DNA of 64,000 nucleotides, taken from NCBI GenBank assembly GCA_963693315.1, contig OY856188.1, positions 203,460,029-203,524,028 of the forward strand, given 5' to 3'. The translations under genes were made by a program, and so were the position numbers. Positions within the stretch are counted from its first letter, which is position 1; each line of letters opens with the position of its first letter. The notes under the pieces were generated by a model. That model was not told the DNA's origin, ran no database searches, and saw only the letters and a program-made list of their open reading frames with translations. Shown piece by piece: positions 1-11,179 of this stretch. Source of the stretch: Diogma glabrata (lineage: Eukaryota; Arthropoda; Insecta; Diptera; Cylindrotomidae).

Positions 1-594
1 GCAAACACGACAGTAAAAAGACAGATCTTTAGTTAACAAAATCTCAAACTTTATTTATCAACCAGTTACAGCAACTTCCGATTTTAATTACAATAAATTC
101 CAGGGTCTCCAATTTATGCACGATAAACTTCACCGCTTTTCCACAATTTGAATCAATAATATTAGGAATCGTAAAATCTGTATTTACTATTCCACTAAGT
201 TCAAATTCCTTCACTATTAGTACCCAGGCTCAAGTACCACCGATTATTCCTTATACTTGCGAATATTTATAAAACACTTTTAATTGCAAAATTAAAACTG
301 ACTATCTGATATTTTGTTCGCTTATTTATATCGAAAAATAAATAAATCGAAACTTCTATAATCCACTAGAAATCAATATTACTTAGTCCGTACATCTTGA
401 ATAGGCCACACCTATTTTCATTCATACTTGCATTTGTATTAGCGAACTCAAATTTAATTTATACAAAATTTATTTGTTAAAGGGAGTTAACTTTTAATTC
501 ATCTTTGCCATAGAATGTAGAAAACATTTAGGCGGAACGTATTGGTTATTTATGATTAAATTAAATTAACCCATTCTGGACGAAGTTTATTACA
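1..594 (-). repeat. 3' LTR of the first gypsy element, truncated by window edge
   Basis: This matches 3521-4114 except for 7 substitutions and ends at the same TTACA. The first 36 bases expected from the other LTR lie left of the window. In element orientation it starts TGTAATAAAC, directly after the polypurine tract. Confidence 0.93.
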
Positions 595-609
595 CTGCCC
601 TCCATTTAG
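595..609 (-). promoter_or_regulatory. Polypurine tract of the first gypsy element
   Basis: Read on the minus strand this is CTAAATGGAGGGCAG, immediately before the LTR start TGTAAT. A short purine run abutting the 3' LTR is the usual primer for plus-strand DNA synthesis. It overlaps the end of the pol frame. Confidence 0.7.
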
Positions 610-2273
610 TTTTGTTCGTCCCGAACAATATCAGCTATCGCATTGGTGCTGTTACCTTGGTACGGTGCCAACCTTTGCAGATGTATCAATTTCATCTTGG
701 TACGGGGTCCCTTTTGGATGCGGTAGATAACATCATTAATTCGTTTGATTATTTTATATGGGCCTTCCCAATCTGGCTGCAGCTTGGGTGATCTTCCCTT
801 AGTTCGCCTGGGGTTGTATAGCTATACCAATTCTCCTTCTTGAAAACCGCCACTATTTGCATTTATGTCGTACCTGGTTTTCATTTTGTCACTGGCAATC
901 TTAATTTGGTCTCGAACCTGTTGATGGATTTTATTCATCTTCTCCCTTAGTTGTCCCACATAATCTGTTTTCGTGGATACCAGACCTCCAGGGATGCCAA
1001 ACTCGATGTCACTAGGAAGATGTAGTTCTCTTCCGAACATGATATTCGCTGGCGTTTCACATGTCGTATCGTGCACTGCGCTACGATAGGCCATCAAGAA
1101 TAACGGAAGATCCTTATCCCAATTTCTTTGGTTGGCTTCCACTACCTTCGACAAATGTTCTTCCATGGTTCGGTTGAATCGTTCTACCATGCCATCCGAT
1201 TGTGGGTTCATAGGTGTAGTTCGTGTTTTTCTAATGTCAAGTGTTCTGCACAGCTCTTCCATATGTTGAGATTCGAAATTCCTTCCCTGGTCGGTATGCA
1301 ACTCGAGCGGTGTTCCATATCTGCAAACCCATTCATTGACTAACGTTTCAGCGACCGTAACTGCTTCCTGGTTCGGTATCGCATAAGCTTCCGGCCATTT
1401 TGTAAAGTAATCAATGACCACCATGATGTATTTGTTACCTTTTGTCGTTTCCGGAAATGGCCCCGCGATGTCTATCGCAATTCTCTCCATTGGGGCACCC
1501 ACATTGTACTGTTGCATCTCTCCTCGAGTTCTAGGTTTTGGTCCTTTGCTCGCTGCACAAGTATCGCATCGCCGACACCATTGCTCCACGTCTGTTCGAT
1601 ACCTTACCCAATAAAACCTCTCCCTTACTTTGGCTAGGGTTTTATTGACTCCCAGGTGTCCTCCAGAAATACTTCCATGCAGCTTTCCCAGTACCTCTTC
1701 TACTCGACTTGATGGTAACACCAGCTGTTCCAACACTTTCTTTCCATCAGCGGACTCCCATTTCCTTTTTAGTATCCCGTTGTCAACCAATAGTGAGTCC
1801 CATTGCGCCCAGTAGCATTTCACCTCCGTATTTAAAGGTGCTACCTCTTTCCACTCCGGTCGCCTTCCTTCGGTCTTCCATTTCAATATTGGAGCCATTG
1901 CTGGATCTTCTAGCTGCTCTCTTTTAAATGCCTCGGTACACCAATCGTCAGGAGTTTGGAACTTAATTTGTTTTGCTTTCATTGCTTCATTTCTCGCAGT
2001 CCTGCTACATGACTTGCGCTCCTCTATACAGGGTCTTCTTGAAAGATCATCAGCGTTACAATGTATTCTTCCCTTCCGGTGTTCAACGCGGCAATCTCCT
2101 TCCTTTTTGACATCCACTTGCTTGTTTGAAAGGTTCATCAACCGGACTGGAACTACTCCTTCTTTTGCTGCTACTTGTGTTTTGCATTCCCGTCTGATGT
2201 GCCCTAGCTGCCCACAATTCCAGCATCTTACTCTGCTAGATCTTCTTCGTTGATTTCGTTCAGGCTTATCTTC
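606..2273 (-). pseudogene. pol: Zinc knuckle plus integrase remnant of pol (PR-RT-RNase H deleted)
   Basis: This continues in the same frame as gag after a TAG at 2274-2276. It opens with a CCHC zinc knuckle (CWNCGQLGHIRREC, 2184-2225). About 30 residues later, near 2094, it jumps directly into the tail of RNase H (RVEHRKGRIHCNADDLSRRP). Integrase follows: an HHCC zinc finger (H in LHGSISGGH, then CRRCDTCAA) and the DDE core with D in AIDIAGP, D in HTDQGRNF and E in SDGMVERFNRT. A second TAG at 822-824 stands where related proteins usually have Trp (ELV-stop-LYNPRR). The frame then stays open through the C-terminal chromo/SH3-like tail to the TAA at 606-608. So catalytic residues survive but two stops and the missing RT make it non-autonomous. 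The deletion keeps frame, leaving an uninterrupted gag-NC/integrase join apart from the stops. Confidence 0.88.
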
Positions 2274-3455
2274 CTAACTTTTGACACGCATGATCACTTC
2301 ATCAAGCGCTGCTTTTAGTGGTTCTTTAGCAACTTCGATCTTACGTACTCTATCTGAGCCAAGCGCTCTTTTTCCAGCTTCCATTTGCAGGGCCAATGCT
2401 AAGACTTCTGCAGGTAATTTCTTCCCGCTTAGATACAGCTGATTTCTCATTTGTACATCTCGAAGAGCTTTGATAAATGTATCAGCTGCCAGCTCGTCTC
2501 GATGTTCAGCGTTATAGTTCGGATATGACAGATTAACCAGTCTCACAATGTCAGCCTCTAGTTCTTGCAAAGTTTCGCTGACTCCTTGTTTTCGTGTTTT
2601 GAGCTGCATGCGATGGAGAGCTTGCATATGACTTTCCCCATATCTTACTTCTAAGGCCTCCATTAGCTTGCTGTAATCACGTTCTGTCGCTGATAATGTC
2701 TGTAAAATTTCAGCAGCAGGTCCCTTCAATGCCAATATAAGCGCATTTGCTTTTTGCTGGTGATCAACCCCAGTTGTTGCTATCTCAAATTGCATCTTAA
2801 ATATCTGATACGATGTAGATCCATCAAATGTGGGTGTTTTTACTCTAGCTGGGGCTGAAGTAGTTGATGGATTGATCATGTTACCTGACTTTCCTTGTGC
2901 TATTTCTTGGCGTAATTCACTCGAAAGATTGCGTAGTTTCTCTTCATGTTCTTCGGTAACTTTCCGCAGCTCCCTTTCCATTTTGTTGATTTTAACCTCC
3001 GCACTGGATATACGTGACTCGATTACTTCACGTAGACTTTCTTGCTTTGCCATCATATCAGCAAATTGTTTTTGTTGAATGTTTCCTTGCTTGGCCATCA
3101 TATCAGCAAATTGTTGTTGCTCTACTTTTTGTTCTGCTGCCTGTTTCTCTTGTCGGGCCATCATATCAGCAAGTTGTTGTTGTTGTTTTACTTTTTGCTC
3201 TGCTGCCAGTTTCTCTTGTCGGGCCATCATTTCTTTCATCAACATCATCATCGGATCAATTGCTGGGGTATTCTGGACCGGAGCTTCCTCCGGCTCTATT
3301 TCTATGACCTCTGTGTTTTGGCCTGCTTCTTCTAAAACTTTACGCAGTCGGAATGCAAGTTCTGCCTTCGTTCCATGGATTGGAGCATTCCTTTTCTTCA
3401 ACTCATCCTTCAGCTGGGTCTGGCTGAGATCACTAATATTTACTGTCTTGACCAT
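2274..3455 (-). CDS. gag: Gag with N-terminal SAP domain and glutamine-rich coiled coil
   Basis: This encodes 393 residues from the ATG at 3455 (MVKTVNISDL). The frame is open further upstream, but that stretch holds the primer site, so I chose the ATG just downstream of it. Residues about 5-43 look like a SAP domain (LKDELKKRNAPIHGTKAELA), a small helix-extended-helix module known to bind A+T-rich DNA. Residues about 75-190 form a charged, Gln-rich coiled coil built from near-repeats of DMMARQEKQAAEQKV. Residues about 205-370 resemble the retrotransposon Gag core (TPTFDGS, then LKGPAAEIL). Gag forms the particle and packages RNA. The frame ends at a TAG (2274-2276) before the zinc knuckle, which lies in the same frame; I read this as a nonsense change, though programmed readthrough is possible. 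Confidence 0.85.
   Translation of the reverse strand: MVKTVNISDLSQTQLKDELKKRNAPIHGTKAELAFRLRKVLEEAGQNTEVIEIEPEEAPVQNTPAIDPMMMLMKEMMARQEKLAAEQKVKQQQQLADMMARQEKQAAEQKVEQQQFADMMAKQGNIQQKQFADMMAKQESLREVIESRISSAEVKINKMERELRKVTEEHEEKLRNLSSELRQEIAQGKSGNMINPSTTSAPARVKTPTFDGSTSYQIFKMQFEIATTGVDHQQKANALILALKGPAAEILQTLSATERDYSKLMEALEVRYGESHMQALHRMQLKTRKQGVSETLQELEADIVRLVNLSYPNYNAEHRDELAADTFIKALRDVQMRNQLYLSGKKLPAEVLALALQMEAGKRALGSDRVRKIEVAKEPLKAALDEVIMRVKS
3035..3235 (-). repeat. Tandem near-repeats coding the Gag coiled coil
   Basis: The unit tttgccatcatatcagcaa and variants recurs about every 50-65 bases, four times. It encodes DMMAKQ/DMMARQ heptad-like blocks. Such arrays expand and contract easily, so Gag length may vary between copies. 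Confidence 0.75.
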
Positions 3456-3465
3456 TGTTTCAATA

Positions 3466-3483
3466 ATCCCACTTCTGACACCA
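3466..3483 (-). promoter_or_regulatory. Primer binding site, tRNA-Leu type
   Basis: On the minus strand this reads TGGTGTCAGAAGTGGGAT, one base inside the 5' LTR. It starts with TGG, as expected for pairing to a tRNA CCA end, and the rest matches the general 3' end of tRNA-Leu. From memory, the mdg3/micropia lineage of fly elements uses tRNA-Leu primers. Confidence 0.75.
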
Positions 3484-3484
3484 C

Positions 3485-4114
3485 TGTAACGACTCTTCGT
3501 TTGTTCTTTTCGATTATTGAGCAAACACGACAGTAAAAAGACAGATCTTTAGTTAACAAAATCTCAAACTTTATTTATCAACCAGTTACAGCAACTTCCG
3601 ATTTTAATTACAATAAATTCCAGGGTCTCCAATTTATGCACGATAAACTTCACCGCTTTTCCACAATTTGAATCAATAATATTCGGAATCGTAAAATCTG
3701 TATTTACTATTCCACTAAGTTCAAATTCCTTCACTATTAGTACCCAGGCTCAAGTACCACCGATTATTCCTTATACTTGCGAATATTTATAAAACACCTT
3801 TAATTGCAAAATTAAAACTGACTATCTGATATTTTGTTCGCTTATTTATATCGAAAAATAAATAAATCGAAACTTCTATAATCCACTAGAAATCAATATT
3901 ACTTAGTCCGTACATCTTGAATAGGCCACACCTATTTTCATTCATACTTGCATTTGTATTATCGAACTCAAATTTAATTTATGCAAAATGTATTTGTTAA
4001 AGGGAGCTAACTTTTAATTCATCTTTGCCATAGAATGTAGAAAACATTTAGGCGGAACGTATTGGTTATTTATGATTAAATTAAATTGACCCATTCTGGA
4101 CGAAGTTTATTACA
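3485..4114 (-). repeat. 5' LTR of the first gypsy element (630 bp)
   Basis: This runs from TGTAACGACT to TTTATTACA, with short inverted ends TGTAA/TTACA. The left boundary is set by the primer site at 3466-3483, the right one by where similarity to 1-594 stops. It should hold the element's promoter and polyadenylation site; I cannot place them exactly. Confidence 0.9.
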
Positions 4115-5589
4115 ATATCACAACAACAGCCACAATTATTAAGTGTTTTTGCCGAATGTTTGGTAAAACTTTTTAGTTAACATGAGATAGAAGAAATTTT
4201 CTTTTGAGGTGTCTTGTATATAGCGGTCGCCGTTCATCAAACAAATGCTGACCTTTTATCTTACTATAAAGTTAGGTTGTTGTGTTGGAGATCATTTTTG
4301 ATATTGATCATTTTAATGATATCTTCACCTTTCAATACCTTCTGAATCGGTCTAGACAACTTATTTTAGTTTGCAGTTTGAGTGTTAGTATGTTATTAAA
4401 TTTAAATATGATTACACACTGCACGTACACATTCACATTCTATCAAAAAATTATTACAATTGATGTGTCGTATAATAAATAAATCCTAATTTTGCGAATT
4501 TAAGGCTTTAAAAACCCTCATTGAGCTAATATTCACTTTTTGTTGACTTTTTTTCAAATTTGTTTTAATATTTATTTTGTAATTTTTCGTTTTTTTATTT
4601 GTATTTATTGCAGTAAAATTATATTATATTGTACAATTTTTTTTATGTTTGGTACTTTAATATACCTTATCCAGTAACTGGTTAGTTTTTAATCTTACAG
4701 GAAGTTCTTGGCGTGGCCCCTATGGTCACACCCCCAGCCCACTAGTTATTAATGTTTTCACCACGATTTCGTCATACATGGCTTTCTGGTCATATTTATG
4801 ACGATGTAAACTTTTCGCTAAACACTTGACACTTCTGAGTCTTGAAATTCACGTACTCTACAGTCTACACGATGTGATACGGCAACGATACCAATATCCT
4901 TTATATATTTGGTTTGGTGCAATTTCGAAACAATTGATTATCGGTTGACGTGAACAGCAACTTTCAATCGGAACGTAAACCGCTAATTATTTTAAATGGT
5001 ATTGCATCATTTTGCGTTAATTCGTCTTGCGTTAATTGATAGTCTTCTGATTCACCTGACGACATTTCTAATTAAAATAAATAACGCAAACTAACCAATA
5101 ATTATTTGAATGCGCATGCAAAAAGAACTAAACTGGAACTGATTTAAATTAGTGATCAGCGTTGCCGTTTGCTAAGAAATACACGTTATTTATGATAATC
5201 AAAATTATTTTATATTTTGATTGTATTTCAACTTTCATTTCATTTATAAGTACTATTTATCTTTGTCTATCTTCCGCAAATAATTCTTAAAAGGAAAAAA
5301 ATGTCAACACATTGTAATATGTGGTATACATACACCGTTTGGTTTTTGTTTCTTCTAATATATTTTTCTTATTTTTACATATAATGTATGCAACCATTCT
5401 GAGAATATTTTGTTTCGTATTTTTGGGGGAATTACGGACATATACAATAAATTTCTATTCGCAGCTGAAAATAAATATTCAGTTCTATGCTTACGATTTT
5501 CTGCGTACATTACTCCTCATACGACATAAGTATATGTAAAAAATAATCTTATAAAAGATTTATAGCTATATGTGTAAATGGGTTCAAAA
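4115..5589. other. A+T-rich spacer, no confident gene
   Basis: No domain is recognisable. A plausible splice acceptor and a G+C-richer patch occur at 4690-4745, with a short frame EVLGVAPMVTPPAH before a TAG. A 33-codon minus-strand frame starts at an ATG at 5065 (MSSGESEDYQLTQDELTQ) and stops at 4964-4966. Neither is supported by anything else. Confidence 0.5.
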
Positions 5590-5945
5590 TTTTTGTTCAA
5601 ACATGATTTATGCCTTACGGCTTACGGCACTAATTCAGTTTAAATTGAAATAATGTCGAGAACTCAATTTAAACAAATTCTGTAATAGCGTCGAGATTTC
5701 AACCCTCGGCACTAATTCATTTCAAACTGAATTAGCACCGAGATATTCAATTTTAAATTTTTCTGACATAACGTCGAGGTTTTTGATTATCGCCACTATG
5801 TCAGTGTGATGAAATTGAAAATTTCATCTTTGCGCTATTTCAGTTTGAATTGAATTAATACCGAGACTTCATACAAAATTCTCTCGGCGCTATGACAGTA
5901 TTTTTCACAGCGCTATACAGTCGGCACTAAGTCAGCACCGTTATT
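5590..5945. repeat. Degenerate palindromic short-repeat array
   Basis: Variants of CGGCACTAATTCAGTTT and the reverse-complement form AAACTGAATTAGCACCGAG alternate at irregular spacing of roughly 40-70 bases, with GTCGAGAT/CTCGGC spacers. The pattern resembles the body of a satellite or MITE. No terminal duplication was found. Confidence 0.6.
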
Positions 5946-8900
5946 TTCCCCTCAAATCACTTAATTAGTTGTTATATGTCTCAGTCTGTGCATAATCAAT
6001 TGTTTTTTTTTACTTTTCTTTCTATGTGCTACGAATATAGTTTTTCTTGTTCTAAACGAAAACCAAAATAAAGTAAATTGATCATGCGCAGAAGCGTTGA
6101 TGCTGAATTGATGATAGGGTTCTTTATCTTATGAGTTTTGGCTGATATATACATATTTGCAATATCAATAATTCATTGAATTTTGAAGGACCTTATGTTT
6201 CTTTCGTTTGGGAGTATTTGGATGGTTTTTCTCTGTCTGTTTTATTTGCTTTATTTAAACACACGGTAGAATTGCAATGTATGAGTGAAAATTCTTTGCT
6301 GCTTGATAAATGGGAGCCACAAGACAGAGATAGATAGAAAGTTTTTTTCTAAATAAAGTCGATGAGTAAATTGAAATCGATTGATAAATCAGTTAAGTTT
6401 TAACTTCGAGAAAATTGTTTTTAGCTCTCAAGCAAAAAATTACATATTTGGCTTTCAAGATAAGTCGTAAAATTTTTGCTGACTACCATTGATAGAGTTT
6501 TAAGTGGACAACTCTAACCAATAAATCTATTGGTTTATTGGTTAGAATTGTTCAGTTAAAACTAAATATTAATGTAATCGAGGTTGGATAAAGGGAAAAA
6601 AATCAAACTAAGTTTAAATTAATTGGATTAGCAAATTTCATTGAAATAGTTTTTATTTGTGCTAAAAAAAAACAATTAAAGAAGCAACTAGCAACTAACT
6701 TTTTCTAAAATTTGGAAGTTGTGGCTCGAACAAGACAAGCTGTCACAAGTAGTCCAGATAGTTAGAATAATTGGTTTACAATTGATTACTAGTACATAAA
6801 AAAAAAGATCGATTGTCTTAATCTGCATGCTTATGATTATTATTTGGATGCTGTTTATAAATTTTAGGAATTTTATGATTAAATTTCAACAATCCTGTGC
6901 TACCATTAAACGGATTAGCTGAATTATTATATTGGCTGCACTCAACACTTATTAAGCTAAGTCTTTTTTATACTTATATATTTCTATATTTTCATATAGT
7001 TCTAGTTTTCAGTTTCATTTCACTATACTTCCATATTTTTTATTTGCGTAAAGTAACAAGAGATTGACATTATGTTATTTGAAAACTTACGCCAAGTGCC
7101 AACGGCAAACAGTGTTAATTATATTATATTTTTCTTTTTTTTTTGCTGTTATTTGCTGTTATATTTTATTTTTTTCTTCCTCATATACCTTGGTTTTTTA
7201 AATGACTGATTAAACAATATAGATTACAGATTTGCACTGGGCCTGAGGACATGTGCCGAGTTTTATTTGTGATAATTATTGTGATCCCGGATATAAGCAA
7301 AATACCTGTTTATAACAATAGTTATATTTAAGTAAAACGTTGTTTACAAAAACACTTAGATTTTCAAATAAAAAGTGTCAAAATATTCATCAAATGGTTT
7401 AAGATAGATAAAATGGACATATTAATTAAAATTCAATAATTAAATAATTAATGCTATTAAATAAAGTAATAATTAAATAATTAATGTTTGATATATATTT
7501 GTTGAATTAAATAATTTTTCGAACTTTTTTCATTCAAAAAAATATTTTTTTAATCCAGGATTTTAAAAAATGAAGTCGTGAAGAGTTGAGGTTTTTCTAT
7601 GGTCTCACCGTTTAACTTAATCTCCAGAAGAGATTTTGATTACAGTCAACACATGTATCGGCACTGAAGAAAGGTCAGAAACTATCTAAGTCTAATTTCA
7701 ACGTGTAATTTCTTGGAGATAAATATATGTAGTATTTAAATTTTTCTGTTATGTCTAGATTGCTTAAGCTACCCAATAGAATCGGAGCTGTTTTTATAAA
7801 TGAGTTCAACTTTTTACTGATTCTGTTGCTATAATATTTATTTCCTTCATATTTTCCAATTTATATATTTTTTTAACATTTTTTCGTTTTTGACTCCTTG
7901 TTTGACTTTAACTTTTGGATATAAAACAAGATTTATCTATACCAAAACACTGATATAGCCATACAAAAACCATTAAATTACAGATGTTACACTTGTACCT
8001 CTAACATACAAACTTATTCAGTTTTACGTAACAAAAAGAAACAAAACAATAATAATAATTATGACTTTTTTATGCAATTTCATAACATAATTTAAATATT
8101 TTATTTTATTATGTTGGTAATAGTTGCTTTGAGTTTGGGGTGAGCTAAATAATATAAAAGAAATATTAGTTTTGTTGACAAATAATAATAACAGAATTTT
8201 TCTTTTACCCGATAAAATTTATTGCTAATGATTTTTTCCCTGAACTATCATTTGTATTTTAATTTTTATAACAAAAAAGAAAAGGGATTAAATATTGTGA
8301 AATAGGGAGAATTAATATTTCTCTTTTTTCTTGAGTTCATTGTAAATGTTTTTTACCAACATAATTTTACTGTGCCGAAATCAGTATTTGTTTTGATGAT
8401 GATGATTGATTTAGCAAAAATATTATTAATAATAAACTTTATGAAATTGTGTTCTATTTAGCTTAAAAGACACTTTGAGAAATCCTTTTAACAAAAATGT
8501 GTCAACACAAGCAATGCATTTGAAATTTTACAGTAAATCTTAATTCAGTGATTTTGCATGGTTTAAAAATTTACAACACCAACAAGGGATAGCAAACCTT
8601 AATCGTCGTAAGACTATACACAAATCATTTAAGATCGCCGATAATAGAAACAATAAAAACGAATAGTTTTTACAAAAAATTTTTCCAAAAAATCTCATAA
8701 ATTAAAAACTGAAACAAACAATTTCTTTTGTTTTCTGAAACACTATTCCCTATAAAATTATTACATACAACGAAAGTTATGAATAGTATTGTCTGATTTT
8801 AAATTCAATTTTTGTATTTTTTCTTATGAAAACCCTAAAAAGTTGAAAACCATATATGTATGTATATGAGTAGAATAAAAACGAACAAACAATTATTATT

Positions 8901-9549
8901 GTTTTAAATTTTTTTTAAAAATAAAAATAAGAAAACTAAATAGTAAATTTACACAATTTTAAACTATATTTTACTTTTTAAATAGGATTATACGGATTTT
9001 TAGTTTAGAAATCGCCGAAAACTAGAGAACAAAAATGAAACGAATAAATAACATAAACGAATAGAAGAGAAAACATAATTTTTTTTGGAAAATTCGAAAA
9101 TTGGTTTATGAGATTTGGTGTAAATCAAAAGAAAACTTATTTTTGTACTTGTTTTGTTGGTTTTAATAATAAAGGTCTGAAATTGTTTAGATTTCTATAA
9201 CACGAAATGTTTATTGTATGTACGACTATGAAAGAGTTAAGACAAAGTTGGATTTTTTGGAAAAAACAATTATGCGTTTTCTAAAACAATTAGGTTGTAT
9301 TATATCTTAAAGCTCGTACCAACCGTGTCTCTCTTTTTTCCATGTACATATTTTCAACTATATGAACTTAAGCTACCGAATGAGTGTCCCCCACCTGTCG
9401 AGTTTCACTTGAATACTTTAATTTAATCGATTAATTTTATATATGAGTGATCTGTCCTTAGTGTATAGCAAATTTTATTAATCATTTTGGTTGGCTATCG
9501 GTTAATATGGAAAACCGGTGTGTTGATGGTTGTTAATGTTTTTCTTAAA
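5946..9549. other. A+T-rich spacer with one small hairpin
   Basis: No gene or element is recognisable. At 6507-6552 arms around aactctaaccaataaa and tttattggttagaattgtt form a hairpin with a short loop. The rest is poly-A/T-rich sequence typical of intron or intergenic DNA. Confidence 0.5.
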
Positions 9550-9632
9550 ACTTTGACCTAGATGGGAATCGAACCCAATTCCTCCGAGCGCGAGACCAGA
9601 AAACACGCTACACATCGTAACTCTCTTATCAA
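9550..9632 (-). repeat. tRNA-derived sequence, probable SINE head
   Basis: On the minus strand GGTTCGATTCC (9565-9575) is a perfect pol III B box. A weak A-box-like TACGATGTGTAGCG lies about 50 bases upstream. The cloverleaf does not close properly, so I prefer a SINE head over a working tRNA. The body may run left to about 9430. Confidence 0.5.
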
Positions 9633-10755
9633 TAGAATTATTTTCGCCGCAGCTCGTGGGAATCTATGTGAATAACATTAATCCGAGGATGACGATTTTT
9701 TTTATGCGCATGAAAATTTGGCCCTTAAAGCCCTTAGAATACTTTTTTTTTAAACTCTGAATATGATGGAGAACGGCCCGAATATAGCAGATATCTCCAA
9801 AGTTTAGAAATGAAAGACTATAAAGCGTATAAGAATTAAAGCTCGAAACAACCTGAGAATATCTAATGAGATAAGAATATATTTACACAGCGTTGGCTAT
9901 GAAGATTACCAAATAAACCCGAAAATAACAAAAGAAAGGAAATTCCAAATTCCTGCTTTCGAGATTTTCGCAAAACAATATTTCGAATTATCACCGCCTT
10001 AGGAAATTACTATAAGATAATTTTAAAGAGTCAAAATCACTTCATAAAATTGAACGATTGTCATCACTTGTGTAATGATATGCTCTACATTACCTTTAAA
10101 AAGTAGAACAATAATGGTGAAAATCAACAAAATCTAAAAAAATGTGTCCATTCAAATATTGAAAAACAATTTTCTTTTGTATAAAGCGAATGTTGTTGTT
10201 GATGACATCTTCGTGTTAAGTGAAAACAGATTAAAAATCATTATGCATGCAATTGTTAGAGGATTACGAAACCTTTTAAAAAGATTATGTTATTTTTGCA
10301 ATTTCCATTTTAATTTAATTTTTTTTTGTTATTTTTATTAAAAAAATATTTTTTGTTAAACATTGAAATGATTTTTTCGACGGTTTTTTTTTCATTCTAT
10401 TTGTCAAACAGAATAATAAAAATCGTAAAAATGTTTGTTTATTTAGTAGAGAAACGAAAAGTAAAATATGTATTTTCTTAGATAAATAAGAAAATTCAAT
10501 TCGTGTTTTTACATTGTTACTTGTCCTCTTGTCCTTGTTAAGGAAAACACTTAAGAAATGTTGATATTTTTTTTCTTATTTGTATTTATTGTTTATTTGG
10601 ATATTGATTCAAATCGATTTTATTGAGAAAGTATGAAAGTAAATATTTTACAAGTTATTGTATAATACAAAACAAAAGCAATTTAATTGAATTTTTGTAT
10701 TTTTTGGTTGATTATAGTTCCGTGTTGAGATAATAGTATTTTAGTTAAGCCCTAG
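9633..10755. other. A+T-rich spacer, nothing recognised
   Basis: Only A+T-rich unique-looking sequence. Open frames here, for example 10144-10341, show no domain or coding bias. Confidence 0.5.
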
Positions 10756-11179
10756 TTATAGTCCAAGAGCTAGTGAACCTTTTGGGTAACGGTCGTCCTG
10801 TAAGGCTAGAATTTTTTTAGTGATAGTTCATGAAATGTGAAGTACGGAAACCACAACCTGGCAGGCATCAGCCGTGCACGTTATCATCTCCTATATGTTT
10901 GAAAGTGTAAAAAAAATAAAAAAAAAAACTTCCTCCTGTAAGCTTGAAATTTTTATATGATTTAGATCACTTATTGTAGAGTAAAAAAAAAATTGACAGG
11001 CGATTTGGAGGTGCACCAGTATCTGCCAGGCGAATCGAAAGGTGTTACAACCTGCCGGCCGGCCGTCACAAGCGACGGAATCTAGAAAACCGCTGAACGG
11101 ATTTCCAAAACTTTTGTTTCTAAAAATAAGTTTACGCAATGGGAAGAGCTAAAAGGACGATGTGTTCGATGACTGTACC
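10756..11179 (+). repeat. Outer left arm of foldback-like element 1
   Basis: This pairs in inverted orientation with 17025-17441. It includes the shared blocks ggtcgtcctgtaaggctag, aagtacggaaaccacaacct and ctgccaggcgaatcgaaag. It ends at the duplicated hAT target ACTGTACC. Confidence 0.85.

Larger units (their letters stand above)
1..4114 (-). mobile_element. Gypsy (Ty3-type) LTR retrotransposon, internally deleted
   Basis: Two LTR copies (1-594, cut by the window edge, and 3485-4114) flank about 2.9 kb holding a minus-strand gag-pol remnant. Element order on the minus strand is 5' LTR, primer binding site, gag with SAP domain and coiled coil, zinc knuckle, integrase, polypurine tract, 3' LTR. 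Protease, reverse transcriptase and most of RNase H are absent, so it could move only with enzymes supplied elsewhere. The LTRs differ at 7 of 594 comparable positions, so the insertion is not recent. The left flank is outside the window, so the target duplication cannot be checked. Confidence 0.93.

Noticed and set aside
1128..2253. Plus-strand open frames
   Set aside because: Shadows of the integrase/zinc-knuckle remnant on the minus strand.
2830..3489. Plus-strand open frames, some hydrophobic
   Set aside because: Antisense shadows of gag on the minus strand; the repeated hydrophobic stretches mirror the coiled-coil repeats.
9550..9632. Functional tRNA gene
   Set aside because: The B box is perfect, but the acceptor and D stems do not pair as a tRNA should; a SINE head fits better.
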